From Candidatus Parcubacteria bacterium (GTDB taxonomy: Bacteria; Patescibacteriota; Minisyncoccia; Phycocordibacterales; SBAW01), in the NCBI GenBank assembly GCA_014379165.1, contig JACMMG010000005.1, forward strand, positions 1-23,672: a DNA stretch of 23,672 nt, read 5' to 3'. Shown here piece by piece: positions 1 through 6,607 of the stretch. Position 1 is the stretch's first letter; each line of letters starts with the position of its first letter. The position numbers and the translations under genes are program-made. The notes under the pieces were generated by a model that saw only the letters and a list, made by a program, of their open reading frames with translations, ran no database searches and had not been told where the DNA came from.

Positions 1-54
1 GTGCGCTTGAAGGCGTCGATATTCAAGAACGCATACAAAAGAATCTTCTACCGT

Positions 55-1437
55 ATGCCGTCTAACCCCGAGTCTCTCCAAGCAATCAGTGCCCTTGATG
101 GGCGATATAAGCAGAAGGTGGAGCTGCTGGCATTATATGTAAGCGAACAAGCGCTTATGAGCTATCGTGTGCGGGTAGAGGCAGAATATTTTATTGCTTT
201 GTCCAACCTGCGAGGGTTGGGGCCGCGAAAGCTAAGCACACGAGAAATATCTATACTAAGAAAAACAATTAAGCTCTCAAGCGAGGATGCGGAGCGCATA
301 AAGACGATAGAAGCAACGACTAACCATGACGTAAAAGCGGTCGAGTATTTTATGCGCGAGAAGTTAGCGAGCTCAAGCCTAAAGACTGAACTTCAATGGC
401 TGCATTTTGGCCTTACTTCTGAAGACGTGAACAATATTTCATATGCGCTTATGCTGCGCGATACCTTAGAAGGCGCTCTTATTCCGCATTTAAGAAGCCT
501 TTTAAAGGCACTTAAGGCTCTTGCGCGCACCTATGCCGCAGCAGTAATGCTCGCTCGTACACATGGCCAGCCGGCATCTCCTACAACATTTGGCAAAGAA
601 ATGAGCGTATTTGCTGCCCGGTTAGAACGCGAGCTTAGAAAATTGGAGGTATTTCCCATTTCTGCAAAATTAAACAGTGCAACCGGCAATTACAATGCGC
701 TTGTAGCAGCTGCACCCAAGATCGATTGGCCTGCCTTTTCAAAAAAATTCATCGTGAGCTTCAATAAACGCAAGGGTGTCACACTCTCGTGTGTTTTACA
801 TACGACCCAGATAGAGCCGCATGATACTTATGCAGAACTATTTCAAATCCTAGCGCGCATCAATACTATTTGTATGGGCTTTGATCAGGATATATGGCGC
901 TATGTAAGCGACGGGTGGGTGAAACAAAAAGCAAAAAAGGGGGAGGTGGGGTCCTCGACCATGCCGCATAAGATAAACCCCATAGACTTTGAAAATAGCG
1001 AAGGAAATCTAGGGGTTGCCAACGCCCTCTTAAACTTTTTTGCGCAAAAATTGCCTATCTCGCGCCTTCAGCGTGACCTTTCGGACTCGACAGTCGAGCG
1101 CAATTTTGGCACAGCACTTGCGCATGCATACTTAGGCTACGATTCTCTACTACGAGGACTAGGGAAGATAGAGCCAGACACACGCATAATGCGGGAGGCA
1201 ATTACTGCACATCCAGAAGTATTGGCAGAAGCTATACAGATTATATTACGCAGAGAAGGTGTCGAGTCGTCGTATGAACTCTTAAAAGATCTCACGCGCG
1301 GCAAGCAAATAACGCTTGCAGGCATCCGTGCGTTCATTAAAACTCTACCCGTAAGCGATGCTGTAAAAAAAGAACTGCAAAAGCTCACGCCGGAAAACTA
1401 CATCGGCCTCGCAGCAAAACTCGCAAAAACTTCTTGA
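55..1437 (+). CDS. purB: Adenylosuccinate lyase
   Basis: Cleaves SAICAR to AICAR and adenylosuccinate to AMP, with fumarate released, in cytoplasmic purine synthesis. The protein is 460 residues when started at the ATG at 55, close to the length of E. coli-type PurB (456). The start MPSNPESLQAISALDGRY aligns with the PurB N-terminus, which ends in the conserved DGRY. The 18 codons upstream back to the window edge look unlike the family, so I reject the GTG at base 1. Visible landmarks are TTNHDVKAVEYF (early region), LTSEDVNN, SRTHGQPA-like LARTHGQPASP, TTQIEPHD, and the fumarase/lyase signature GSSTMPHKINP at about residues 299-309, followed by DFENSEGN. All expected catalytic blocks are present. 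Recognition is by family memory; very secure. Confidence 0.96.
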   Translation: MPSNPESLQAISALDGRYKQKVELLALYVSEQALMSYRVRVEAEYFIALSNLRGLGPRKLSTREISILRKTIKLSSEDAERIKTIEATTNHDVKAVEYFMREKLASSSLKTELQWLHFGLTSEDVNNISYALMLRDTLEGALIPHLRSLLKALKALARTYAAAVMLARTHGQPASPTTFGKEMSVFAARLERELRKLEVFPISAKLNSATGNYNALVAAAPKIDWPAFSKKFIVSFNKRKGVTLSCVLHTTQIEPHDTYAELFQILARINTICMGFDQDIWRYVSDGWVKQKAKKGEVGSSTMPHKINPIDFENSEGNLGVANALLNFFAQKLPISRLQRDLSDSTVERNFGTALAHAYLGYDSLLRGLGKIEPDTRIMREAITAHPEVLAEAIQIILRREGVESSYELLKDLTRGKQITLAGIRAFIKTLPVSDAVKKELQKLTPENYIGLAAKLAKTS

Positions 1438-1502
1438 GTTTTCTTTATTTTGATGATTTAGTAATTAAAGAGTACACGTCACCCTTCGTTATGGAGGCAG
1501 AC

Positions 1503-1916
1503 ATGGATGCCGAATGGAGGAATGACCTTGATCTTCTGCTCGCGCTGGCTTCCGAATATGAGGCATCCGAGCATATAAGCTATATTTGGAAGTCGAACGC
1601 GTATCCTGGACTTCTCGATCTTCTGTCATGGGCCACCCGATCTCTCAGGGAAGCCTACAACACCGGAGATAGCGAATCCTTCAACCAGTCCTTTCAAACG
1701 GTATGCATTCTTCTTGAAGAAGCGGTAGACGCATTGTGGGAGCATCCGAATACGAAGGAGGCTCAGGAATTTGCAGATGCGAACCATGTATTCTTTTCTT
1801 GGCTTGACCAAAAGATCAAAACTTTTTCGGGCGATTTGGTTGACCGAAAGAGCTTTGATGCGGCCCTAAAAGGAGTACATGCTACGCGCGCCCGCTTCGC
1901 TCATCAGCTCAACTGA
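1503..1916 (+). CDS. Small helical acidic protein of unknown function
   Basis: A 137-residue protein I do not recognise. I chose the ATG at 1503 because GGAGG at 1493-1497 sits five bases upstream, one of the few good Shine-Dalgarno sites in the window. The frame stays open to a TTG at 1434, which would overlap the purB stop codon. The sequence is rich in Leu, Ala, Glu, Asp and aromatic residues, has no signal peptide or membrane segment, and reads as mostly alpha-helical. It lies just downstream of purB on the same strand, so co-transcription is likely. A rho-independent terminator follows four bases after the stop. Codon use resembles that of purB. It is probably a lineage-specific protein; coding status is fairly sure, function unknown. 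Confidence 0.7.
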   Translation: MDAEWRNDLDLLLALASEYEASEHISYIWKSNAYPGLLDLLSWATRSLREAYNTGDSESFNQSFQTVCILLEEAVDALWEHPNTKEAQEFADANHVFFSWLDQKIKTFSGDLVDRKSFDAALKGVHATRARFAHQLN

Positions 1917-1919
1917 CGA

Positions 1920-1948
1920 CCTCGCCTTCAGGTGGGGCCGCTTTTTTT
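1920..1948 (+). terminator. Rho-independent terminator after the purB unit
   Basis: CCTCGCC (1920-1926) pairs with GGTGGGG (1931-1937), including two G-U pairs, around a TTCA tetraloop. A seven-T run (1942-1948) follows four bases later. It starts four bases after the stop of the preceding gene and ends the purB transcript. Confidence 0.75.
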
Positions 1949-1986
1949 ATAAGCAAAAATGAATTACTCTCAAGCGTATTTCAAAA

Positions 1987-2016
1987 CATTCTCACATTCT
2001 CAAGTTTGTGAGAATG
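1987..2016. repeat. Palindrome, copy 1 (flanks the winged-helix gene)
   Basis: CATTCTCACA (1987-1996) and TGTGAGAATG (2007-2016) are perfect inverted arms around the ten-base centre TTCTCAAGTT. A second copy lies at 2334-2363, so the pair brackets the regulator gene. This copy starts three bases past the regulator's stop codon. Read on the minus strand it is followed by TTTTG, so it could also act as a weak terminator hairpin. Protein-binding site and terminator are both possible. Confidence 0.7.
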
Positions 2017-2019
2017 ATT

Positions 2020-2313
2020 TTATTGGATATTTTGAAAGGATTTTAAAAAGCGCACGAATATCTTGCCGTAGGGCGACAAGCGATGCTCTACGAATTTGCC
2101 GCGATATCGTTTATCGATAAGTCCTGCAACGGAAAGCCTGCGGGTATGCTCGCCGATAGTCTTTTCGTTTGCATTAAGAACAGAGGCAATGCTTTCTAGT
2201 TCGATACCATCCCGTTCGGCTATGAGGAGTAGGATTGCGATCCGGCGATGGTTTGCCACACCCTTTAAATGCCGCTCCATCTGTTTCGCAGTTTTTATCT
2301 TTTCCTTACTCAT
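2020..2313 (-). CDS. ArsR-like winged helix-turn-helix regulator
   Basis: A 97-residue DNA-binding protein. The order of elements fits an ArsR/MarR-type winged helix: an N-terminal helix (KQMERHLKGVANHRRIAILLLI), a helix-turn-helix (LESIASVLNANEKTIGEHTRRLSVAGLI) and a wing (YRGKFVEHRLSPYG). I see no Cys pairs or other metal-binding motif, so the inducer cannot be guessed. The ATG at 2313 is preferred over the GTG at 2331, because a -35/-10 pair ends nine bases before it and the GTG would fall inside the promoter. A 30-base palindrome covers its own -35 box and a second copy lies beyond its stop codon, which suggests autoregulation. It is divergent from tRNA-Gln and convergent with the purB unit. 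Confidence 0.85.
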   Translation of the reverse strand: MSKEKIKTAKQMERHLKGVANHRRIAILLLIAERDGIELESIASVLNANEKTIGEHTRRLSVAGLIDKRYRGKFVEHRLSPYGKIFVRFLKSFQNIQ

Positions 2314-2322
2314 GTGTGGAGC

Positions 2323-2350
2323 AGTATACACATCATTCTCACATTCTCAA
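2323..2350 (-). promoter_or_regulatory. Promoter of the winged-helix gene
   Basis: Read on the minus strand: TTGAGA (2350-2345), a 16-base spacer and TATACT (2328-2323). The ATG follows nine bases after the -10 box, so the mRNA has almost no leader. The -35 box lies in the centre of palindrome copy 2. Confidence 0.75.
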
Positions 2351-2363
2351 GTTTGTGAGGATG
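2334..2363. repeat. Palindrome, copy 2 (operator candidate)
   Basis: CATTCTCACA (2334-2343), centre TTCTCAAGTT, right arm TGTGAGGATG (2354-2363) with one mismatch. It is 29/30 identical to copy 1 at 1987-2016 and in the same orientation. It overlaps the promoter of the winged-helix gene and lies about 40 bases upstream of the tRNA-Gln -10 box. This is a likely binding site for the adjacent regulator. Confidence 0.75.
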
Positions 2364-2400
2364 AGGTGCGGAAAGGAAAAAGTTCGGTGGCGAGGTAGGG

Positions 2401-2406
2401 TAAAAT
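2401..2406 (+). promoter_or_regulatory. -10 box of tRNA-Gln
   Basis: TAAAAT preceded by GTAGGG, 21 bases before the tRNA. The same GTAGGG-TA context recurs at 10648-10659 and 17031-17042, suggesting an extended -10 element. No good -35 box is visible. Confidence 0.5.
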
Positions 2407-2427
2407 GGTATATCCTCAAACGGTTAT

Positions 2428-2498
2428 TGGGGGATCGTCTAATGGTAGGACAGAGGCCTTTGAAGCCTTTAATTGGGGTTCGAATCCCTATCCCCCAG
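2428..2498 (+). tRNA. tRNA-Gln(TTG)
   Basis: A complete cloverleaf. The acceptor stem is TGGGGGA (2428-2434) with TCCCCCA (2491-2497); the weak T1:A72 pair is typical of bacterial tRNA-Gln. D arm GTC...GAC; anticodon stem GAGGC/GCCTT; loop CTTTGAA with anticodon TTG at 2460-2462; T arm TGGGG-TTCGAAT-CCCTA. The discriminator is G2498. The next bases are CCG, so CCA is only partly encoded and must be completed by nucleotidyltransferase. The gene stands at the left edge of the repeat-rich region, a position often used as an integration site, although no integrase is seen here. Confidence 0.97.
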
Positions 2499-2519
2499 CC
2501 GAGGAATTTTTGACGAGGA

Positions 2520-2615
2520 TGGGGGATAGGGTAGGGAGGGGTCGGGAACCGTGTGATGGTTCCCGTGGAGGAAGGTTTGGGAAAACCGTGGGTTTCCCAG
2601 TCCCGTATTCCCCCA
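2520..2615 (+). other. Strongly foldable, tRNA-like element downstream of tRNA-Gln
   Basis: The ends TGGGGGA (2520-2526) and TCCCCCA (2609-2615) pair exactly as the acceptor stem of the preceding tRNA-Gln does, and are likewise followed by GC. Inside are a perfect 8-bp hairpin CGGGAACC/GGTTCCCG (2543-2565) and a 7-bp hairpin TGGGAAA/TTTCCCA (2578-2599). The first hairpin's 7-base loop is GTGTGAT, which resembles a tRNA-His anticodon loop (T33, GTG, A37). No D arm and no T loop with TTCGA can be formed, so it is not a normal tRNA. The stretch 2521-2541 is also a G-run series (G5-ATA-G3-TA-G3-A-G4) able to form a quadruplex. It could be a decayed tRNA, a structured RNA or a processing signal. 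Confidence 0.45.
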
Positions 2616-2698
2616 GCAAAATAGCGAGGCAGGGTCGTGCGGCGAAAATTGCGACGGCAAGTTTTGAACGCCTGACCGAATCCTACTCTACCCAACAA

Positions 2699-2732
2699 GA
2701 GCTAGGTTCTCGCGCTCGAGTCGCGTTACAAT
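2699..2732 (+). repeat. Intergenic repeat family 2, copy 1
   Basis: Starts GAGCTAGGTTCTCGC, then CTCGAGTCGCG. It shares its first 15 bases with 8176-8190, and the CTC-AG-CG-CG part recurs at 3390-3404, 7535-7546 and 8079-8090. It ends on TACAAT (2727-2732), a plausible -10 box ten bases before the next start codon. Confidence 0.65.
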
Positions 2733-2742
2733 ATCCAAAACA

Positions 2743-3360
2743 ATGCTTAAAATTTACTTAGCACGGCATGGTCAAAATATAGATAATGTTGCTGGTGTTT
2801 TAAATGGCCACCGCGACGAACCTCTGACAGAAAAAGGAATTGAGCAAGCTCACGAGGTTGCGGACAAGACAAAAGAAGCAAGAATTTCTTTTGACATAGT
2901 TTACAGCTCTCCTCTGGTACGGGCATTTGAAACAGCAAAAATAATTGCAGAGACAACAAAATCACCCGTACCTGAAATAGAGCCCCTGCTGATTGAGCGA
3001 GATTTCGGAATCATGACGGGAAAGAATATTACTGATATTGAAAAGTTATGTGCACCCAATATCATAAAGGCTGAGATTATCACCTATTTTCTTGATCCAG
3101 AGGGTGCAGAAACCTTCCCGGATCTTATGAAAAGAGCGAGAGTGTTGCTTGATAAAATTCAGGAACAGCACGAGACGGGGGACATACTGCTCGTCACTCA
3201 TGGTGATGTTGGAAAGATGATTTACACAGAGTATTACAAACTAGACTGGAAGCAGGTTCTAACCCAATTTCACTTTGGTAATTGCGATTTACTTCTTTTA
3301 TCTGAAGATTCATCGGCTGACGAGTCTCACGTTTTTAAACTTCTTCAACATAATCAGTAA
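2743..3360 (+). CDS. Histidine phosphatase family protein (phosphoglycerate mutase-like)
   Basis: A 205-residue cytoplasmic enzyme of the histidine phosphatase superfamily. The phosphohistidine motif is ARHG with His9; LTEKG follows near residue 28; the second arginine is in SSPLVRAFETA (Arg60); the acid residue is Glu85 in ERDFG; and the second histidine is His153 in VTHGD. All catalytic positions are present, so it should be an active phosphatase or mutase; the substrate cannot be told (cobC/PhoE/Gpm-like). The ATG at 2743 lies ten bases after TACAAT, with no Shine-Dalgarno site. It is the first gene of the repeat-separated region. Confidence 0.88.
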   Translation: MLKIYLARHGQNIDNVAGVLNGHRDEPLTEKGIEQAHEVADKTKEARISFDIVYSSPLVRAFETAKIIAETTKSPVPEIEPLLIERDFGIMTGKNITDIEKLCAPNIIKAEIITYFLDPEGAETFPDLMKRARVLLDKIQEQHETGDILLVTHGDVGKMIYTEYYKLDWKQVLTQFHFGNCDLLLLSEDSSADESHVFKLLQHNQ

Positions 3361-3385
3361 CCTTTTTCAAATTAAACTTATCAAA

Positions 3386-3410
3386 GTGCGCTCAAGTCGT
3401 GTCGATTGGA
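3386..3410 (+). repeat. Intergenic repeat family 2, copy 2
   Basis: GTGCGCTCAAGTCGTGTCG and the following bases align with 8072-8100 (AAGCTAGTCAAGCCGCGTCG) and with the other family members. It lies in the 129-base gap 3361-3489, which otherwise holds a family 3 copy and a family 1 core. Confidence 0.55.
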
Positions 3411-3421
3411 TCGTGTAAAAT

Positions 3422-3444
3422 GTAGCTAATCCGCCTTGTGGGGC
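3422..3444 (+). repeat. Intergenic repeat family 3, copy 1
   Basis: Starts GTAGCTAATCCGCCTTG and ends TGGGGC. It differs from 8111-8133 at only two of 23 positions (A/G and T/A). Both copies follow a family 2 copy and precede a GWCGGCCA element, so the whole 90-120 base block is duplicated. Confidence 0.8.
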
Positions 3445-3463
3445 TTGGTCATCAATGGTTCGA

Positions 3464-3489
3464 GGTCGAGACGGCCAGTAAATTTAAGT
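3464..3489 (+). repeat. Family 1 repeat, 3' core only
   Basis: GGTCGAGACGGCCAGTAAAT carries the family 1 ending (GAC-GGC-CAGTAAAT), matching ACGCCCAGTAAAT at 6634-6646. The 5' motif AGTTCC is absent here. It ends just before the ATG at 3490. Confidence 0.55.
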
Positions 3490-3912
3490 ATGAAAAAAGC
3501 ACCAAAATTAATACCAGAATTTAAAGTTACTGACTACGAAAAAAGTTTGGATTTTTATACTCGTCTCGCTGAATTCAAAGTTCATTATCAAAGACCGGAG
3601 GAAAAATTTGCAATGCTTGAGAGGGAGGGCGCTATGCTCATGATTGAACTGTTAGAGTCTCAAGATAGGTGGGCAGTAGGAGAGCGAAAATATCCACTTG
3701 GACAGGGAATTAACTTCCAAATTGAAGTAGACAACGTCGAGAAGTTGTACAGCAATTTTAAGAATGCTAATTACAAAATATTTTTTGAAATGGAAGAGAA
3801 ATGGTATCGCCAAGATAATACAGAAGTTGGTAATCGACAATTCTTGGTGCAAGACCCAGATGGATACCTCCTGCGCTTTTTTCAAGATTTAGGCTCAAGG
3901 CCTACTCAATAA
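3490..3912 (+). CDS. VOC family protein, bleomycin resistance/glyoxalase-like
   Basis: A 140-residue single-domain member of the vicinal oxygen chelate superfamily. It begins LIPEFKVTDYEKSLDFYT, the standard first beta-alpha-beta unit. QRPEEKFAMLEREGAMLMIE, GINFQIEVDNVEKLY, EEKWYR, and NRQFLVQDPDGYLLRFFQDLG follow in the family order. The last block holds the usual D-P-D-G-Y-LLRF ending. Members bind bleomycin-like drugs or act as metal-dependent enzymes. The start at 3490 is the first Met that gives a normal domain N-terminus; there is no Shine-Dalgarno site. The TAA stop is followed immediately by a family 1 repeat. Such proteins are common cargo in integron cassettes, which fits the context, but function is only inferred. 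Confidence 0.88.
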   Translation: MKKAPKLIPEFKVTDYEKSLDFYTRLAEFKVHYQRPEEKFAMLEREGAMLMIELLESQDRWAVGERKYPLGQGINFQIEVDNVEKLYSNFKNANYKIFFEMEEKWYRQDNTEVGNRQFLVQDPDGYLLRFFQDLGSRPTQ

Positions 3913-3946
3913 AGTTTCAACATCCTTCTAGACCACCCAGCCAAGC
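3913..3946 (+). repeat. Family 1 intergenic repeat, copy B
   Basis: AGTTTCAACATCCTT, ten bases, then CAGCCAAG. It abuts the preceding TAA stop directly. The tail CAGCCAAG is shared with 7509-7516. Confidence 0.75.
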
Positions 3947-3952
3947 TATACT
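3947..3952 (+). promoter_or_regulatory. -10 box giving a leaderless start
   Basis: TATACT ends six bases before the ATG at 3959, so transcription would begin at or next to the start codon. Confidence 0.6.
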
Positions 3953-3958
3953 TAAACT

Positions 3959-4597
3959 ATGGATACGGATGCTTTGGCAAAAATCCTCTGGGATTATCAC
4001 CACGTTAACCATACGCTCAAAAAAGCCGATTCTATCTTTGTATTATGCAGTCATGATATTCGAGTTGCTGAGTACGCTGCTGATTTATTTTTACAAGGAT
4101 ACGCCCCGTATCTGATTTTTTCGGGGGGTTTCGGAGTATTGACCAAGGATTTATTTGATAAACCGGAGGCGGAAGTATTCGCCGAGGTCGCTCTAAAAAA
4201 AGGAGTGCCTAAAGATAAGATACTTATTGAAAATAAGTCGACAAATACAGGCGAGAATGTGGAGTTTACAAAGAAGCTTCTTACAGAGAGGGGCTTGGAC
4301 TTTCAAACCTTTATTCTAGTTCAAAAGCCATACATGGAGCGTCGCACCTATGCCACCTTTAAAAAGGTTTGGCCTGAAAAGGAATTTGCGGTCACATCGC
4401 CTCCGATACCGTATGAAAGTTACTTCACTAAGGAGATACCAAAAGATAGGGTAATAAATATTATGGTGGGGGATTTGCAAAGAATAAAACTATATCCAGA
4501 AAAGGGGTTTCAGATATATCAAGAGATTCCTGATAAAGTCTGGAATGCCTATGAGAAATTAGTGGAAATGGGCTACATCAACCATCTTGTAAAATAA
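3959..4597 (+). CDS. YdcF/DUF218-family protein
   Basis: A 212-residue protein of the YdcF (DUF218) fold. Typical blocks are ADSIFVLCSHDIRVAEYAADLFLQGYAPYLIFSGG (beta strand, helix, beta strand with SGG), EAEVFAEVALKKGVPKDKILIENKSTNTGENVEF (the conserved E-x-x-S-x-N-T-x-E-N segment), and FILVQKPYMERRTYATF. No membrane segment is predicted, so it is probably the soluble cytoplasmic form. Family members bind nucleotides or SAM; the reaction is not established. The next gene begins after four bases (stop 4597, start 4602), without a repeat between them, so the two genes form one unit. Confidence 0.85.
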   Translation: MDTDALAKILWDYHHVNHTLKKADSIFVLCSHDIRVAEYAADLFLQGYAPYLIFSGGFGVLTKDLFDKPEAEVFAEVALKKGVPKDKILIENKSTNTGENVEFTKKLLTERGLDFQTFILVQKPYMERRTYATFKKVWPEKEFAVTSPPIPYESYFTKEIPKDRVINIMVGDLQRIKLYPEKGFQIYQEIPDKVWNAYEKLVEMGYINHLVK

Positions 4598-4601
4598 ATT
4601 C

Positions 4602-5210
4602 ATGAAAGCCTTTCTATACTCTCACTATCTTGAGCAGAAACACTTTGACGCGCTCCGAAAGTTGCTCGGCAAATCGAAGGCATCCAAAGCATTATTTATT
4701 ATTACAGCCGCCGTACCGTATGGACTTGACCCTCGACCTGTTTGGCTTGATGAATCGTTGGTTGATATGCGGCAGTTTGCAGAAAAGGTCGATGAAATAA
4801 CATTTGAAGGTGAGCCGGACCTAAAAGATCTTAGTCAATATGATTTTATATTTGTAAGCGGTGGTAATGCTTTTTATCTTGCGTACCGTTTAGCTGAAAC
4901 AAGTATGGATGAGATGTTAAAAAAATACATTACAAACGGAGGAATTTACTGCGGTAGTAGTGCCGGTGGAGTAATCCTTATGGACAATATTGAGCACTTT
5001 ACTCCGGTCGATGACGCCACAAAAGCTCCGGCTATATATCCCGGTTTAGGCCTTATAGATTTTGCGTTTATACCCCATGCAGACAATAAAAAATATGCGG
5101 AGGGTATGAGAGCCGTTGCTGATAAGTATGAACAAGTAGGTAAAGAGGTTATTTTGGTCAATGACAACCAAGCCGTTATTATTGATGGTTCTAAAAGGGA
5201 GTTGGTTTAG
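4602..5210 (+). CDS. Peptidase S51 family protein (dipeptidase E-like)
   Basis: A 202-residue protein related to PepE and cyanophycinase, which are serine peptidases with a class I glutamine amidotransferase-like fold. Features seen: SGGNAFYLAYRL (about 86-97), the nucleophile elbow GSSAGG with Ser120, and IPHADN with His159 as the probable catalytic histidine. The C-terminal NDNQAVIIDG matches the last strand pair of the family. The length is near that of PepE (229) and a little short. Cleavage of Asp-X dipeptides is known for PepE, but the specificity here is unknown. It is coupled to the YdcF-like gene upstream and followed by a family 1 repeat seven bases after the stop. Confidence 0.87.
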   Translation: MKAFLYSHYLEQKHFDALRKLLGKSKASKALFIITAAVPYGLDPRPVWLDESLVDMRQFAEKVDEITFEGEPDLKDLSQYDFIFVSGGNAFYLAYRLAETSMDEMLKKYITNGGIYCGSSAGGVILMDNIEHFTPVDDATKAPAIYPGLGLIDFAFIPHADNKKYAEGMRAVADKYEQVGKEVILVNDNQAVIIDGSKRELV

Positions 5211-5217
5211 TTAAAAT

Positions 5218-5246
5218 AGTTCCAACATCGTCTCGACATCCAGCAA
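5218..5246 (+). repeat. Family 1 intergenic repeat, copy D
   Basis: AGTTCCAACATCGTC, eight bases, CAGCAA, ending directly on the ATG at 5247. It begins seven bases after the preceding stop and therefore fills nearly the whole gap. Confidence 0.85.
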
Positions 5247-5987
5247 ATGAAATCTACGATTAATACGAAAGTAAAAAGAGAGGAAAATTCTTGGCAGTTT
5301 ATTTGGAGTTTTTACGCTATTTTATTAGGCCTTATTACAACAATAATATTATATTTACCGTTCGGACTAACTGTTAATTTAATTACACTATTTATTATTC
5401 TGTGTTGTTTAACATACATTTGTATTTTAAATGGTTGGGGGGTTAATAAAATTATTAGGTTAAAAATATGGATAGAAGATCAAAGTAGAACAACAGAGTT
5501 AAATATAAAAGCAATATCAGCATTAATTGCGATTATTTTTATTGCCATACTCCTCTTTTTCATTCATGAAAAGAATAAACATAATTTTTTAATTAAACAG
5601 AATAATCTTCAAATCAGTAATTCAATTTCTCCAGTAAGTTCAAATATAGAAACTATAATTACACAATATTATTCTATAAAAAACTCTGATGACCGAAAAA
5701 AGTTTATTGCAGATTATAAAGATGCCAAAATGCATGGCTCAGGCAACTTGTTGAAAAAAAGTAAAAGTACATCCGATAAAGGTACTGAATTTATTGAAAT
5801 ATGGATTGATGTTCAAGGAGATATTATTAAATGCTATGAAATTGTTACAAATGAATTAGATACCAAATTAATACCTTTTCATATAGGTGATAAAATATTG
5901 TTTACAGGTATTTTTTCTGGTCAATCATATATTTATCAATCATCTATGTATATACCAGCTTGGGATCTTGAAAGCTGTAAATTTTAA
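5247..5987 (+). CDS. AT-rich membrane protein of unknown function
   Basis: A 246-residue protein I do not recognise. Two adjoining hydrophobic helices lie at about residues 16-65 (FIWSFYAILLGLITTIILYL and LITLFIILCCLTYICIL), a third at about 89-108 (ISALIAIIFIAILLFFI), and a 135-residue soluble C-terminal part follows, rich in Lys, Ile and Ser. Base composition differs sharply from the neighbours: the row 5581-5640 has only 12 G or C of 60, against nearly half elsewhere. Codons are strongly A/T-ended. This points to recent acquisition from an AT-rich source. It has no Shine-Dalgarno site, and both ends abut family 1 repeats. The reading frame is clearly real because it is long and open with sensible hydrophobic patterning. 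Confidence 0.75.
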   Translation: MKSTINTKVKREENSWQFIWSFYAILLGLITTIILYLPFGLTVNLITLFIILCCLTYICILNGWGVNKIIRLKIWIEDQSRTTELNIKAISALIAIIFIAILLFFIHEKNKHNFLIKQNNLQISNSISPVSSNIETIITQYYSIKNSDDRKKFIADYKDAKMHGSGNLLKKSKSTSDKGTEFIEIWIDVQGDIIKCYEIVTNELDTKLIPFHIGDKILFTGIFSGQSYIYQSSMYIPAWDLESCKF

Positions 5988-5993
5988 TATAGA

Positions 5994-6028
5994 AGTTCCA
6001 ACATCGTCCCATACCCCCAGCTCGTCAT
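5994..6028 (+). repeat. Family 1 intergenic repeat, copy E
   Basis: AGTTCCAACATCGTC, nine bases, then CAGCTCGTCAT before the ATG at 6029. The first 15 bases are identical to copy D. The segment ACCCCCAGC resembles the 3' end of tRNA-Gln. Starts six bases after the stop. Confidence 0.85.
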
Positions 6029-6607
6029 ATGACACGCATAGAAAATCTAAGAACTGAAGTAAAAAATTTATATAAATTGAGGCATCCTAATCGTGCTCGA
6101 TGGGCTGATTGGATTTATGAAGGTCATGTACTTCCTGTTGGAAATGCATCGCGAGCTGTAGCTCAAAGATTTGGAGGAGATCCTGAATTAGCAGAAGCTG
6201 CAGGACTTTTGCATGATGTAGCTGATTCAATTATGAAAAGGGAAGAATCTGAACACGAAGCTAAGAGCATGGAAATTGCAAAAGAGCTACTCAAAAAAGT
6301 TGGATATTCTAATGCAGAAATTTCTATTGTTGTAGACGACGCTCTTTTGTATCACAGCTGCAGAGGAGATGACAGACCTAAAACACTAGAAGGTAAGGCA
6401 ATGGCTGCGGGAGATGCAGTGGCACATCTGACAACAAATTTCTATCTTGTAGCAGAGGAAGGAAGAAGAGAGTTTCAAACACCAGAAGAAATATTTGCCT
6501 GGGTAAATCCTAAATTGGATAGAGATTTTACTAACAAGATTGCGTATGATGAGTTACGAGAGGAGATCAGATTGGATTACGAAAAATTAAAGTCCCACTT
6601 TCAGTAG
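6029..6607 (+). CDS. HD-domain phosphohydrolase
   Basis: A 192-residue cytoplasmic protein of the HD superfamily, metal-dependent phosphohydrolases often acting on nucleotides. The metal-binding series is visible: His33 (GHVLPVG), His62-Asp63 in LLHDVAD, the histidine region around YHS (109), and Asp129 in AAGDAVAH. Helices dominate the rest, as in the family. It resembles small stand-alone HD proteins rather than RelA/SpoT or dGTPases; the substrate is unknown. The start ATG at 6029 follows the repeat after a TCAT. The TAG stop is followed with no gap by another family 1 repeat. Codon use is more AT-rich than purB, though less extreme than the gene upstream. Confidence 0.85.
   Translation: MTRIENLRTEVKNLYKLRHPNRARWADWIYEGHVLPVGNASRAVAQRFGGDPELAEAAGLLHDVADSIMKREESEHEAKSMEIAKELLKKVGYSNAEISIVVDDALLYHSCRGDDRPKTLEGKAMAAGDAVAHLTTNFYLVAEEGRREFQTPEEIFAWVNPKLDRDFTNKIAYDELREEIRLDYEKLKSHFQ

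Noticed and set aside
1434..1502. TTG start overlapping the purB stop
   Set aside because: A strong Shine-Dalgarno site favours the ATG at 1503, although translational coupling from the TTG cannot be excluded.
2334..2363. CRISPR repeat
   Set aside because: Only two copies 347 bases apart with a gene between them; no spacer-repeat periodicity.
2405..2761. Open frames on both strands across tRNA-Gln and the structured element
   Set aside because: They run straight through the tRNA and the hairpins, have low-complexity Gly/Pro/Arg composition and no start signal.
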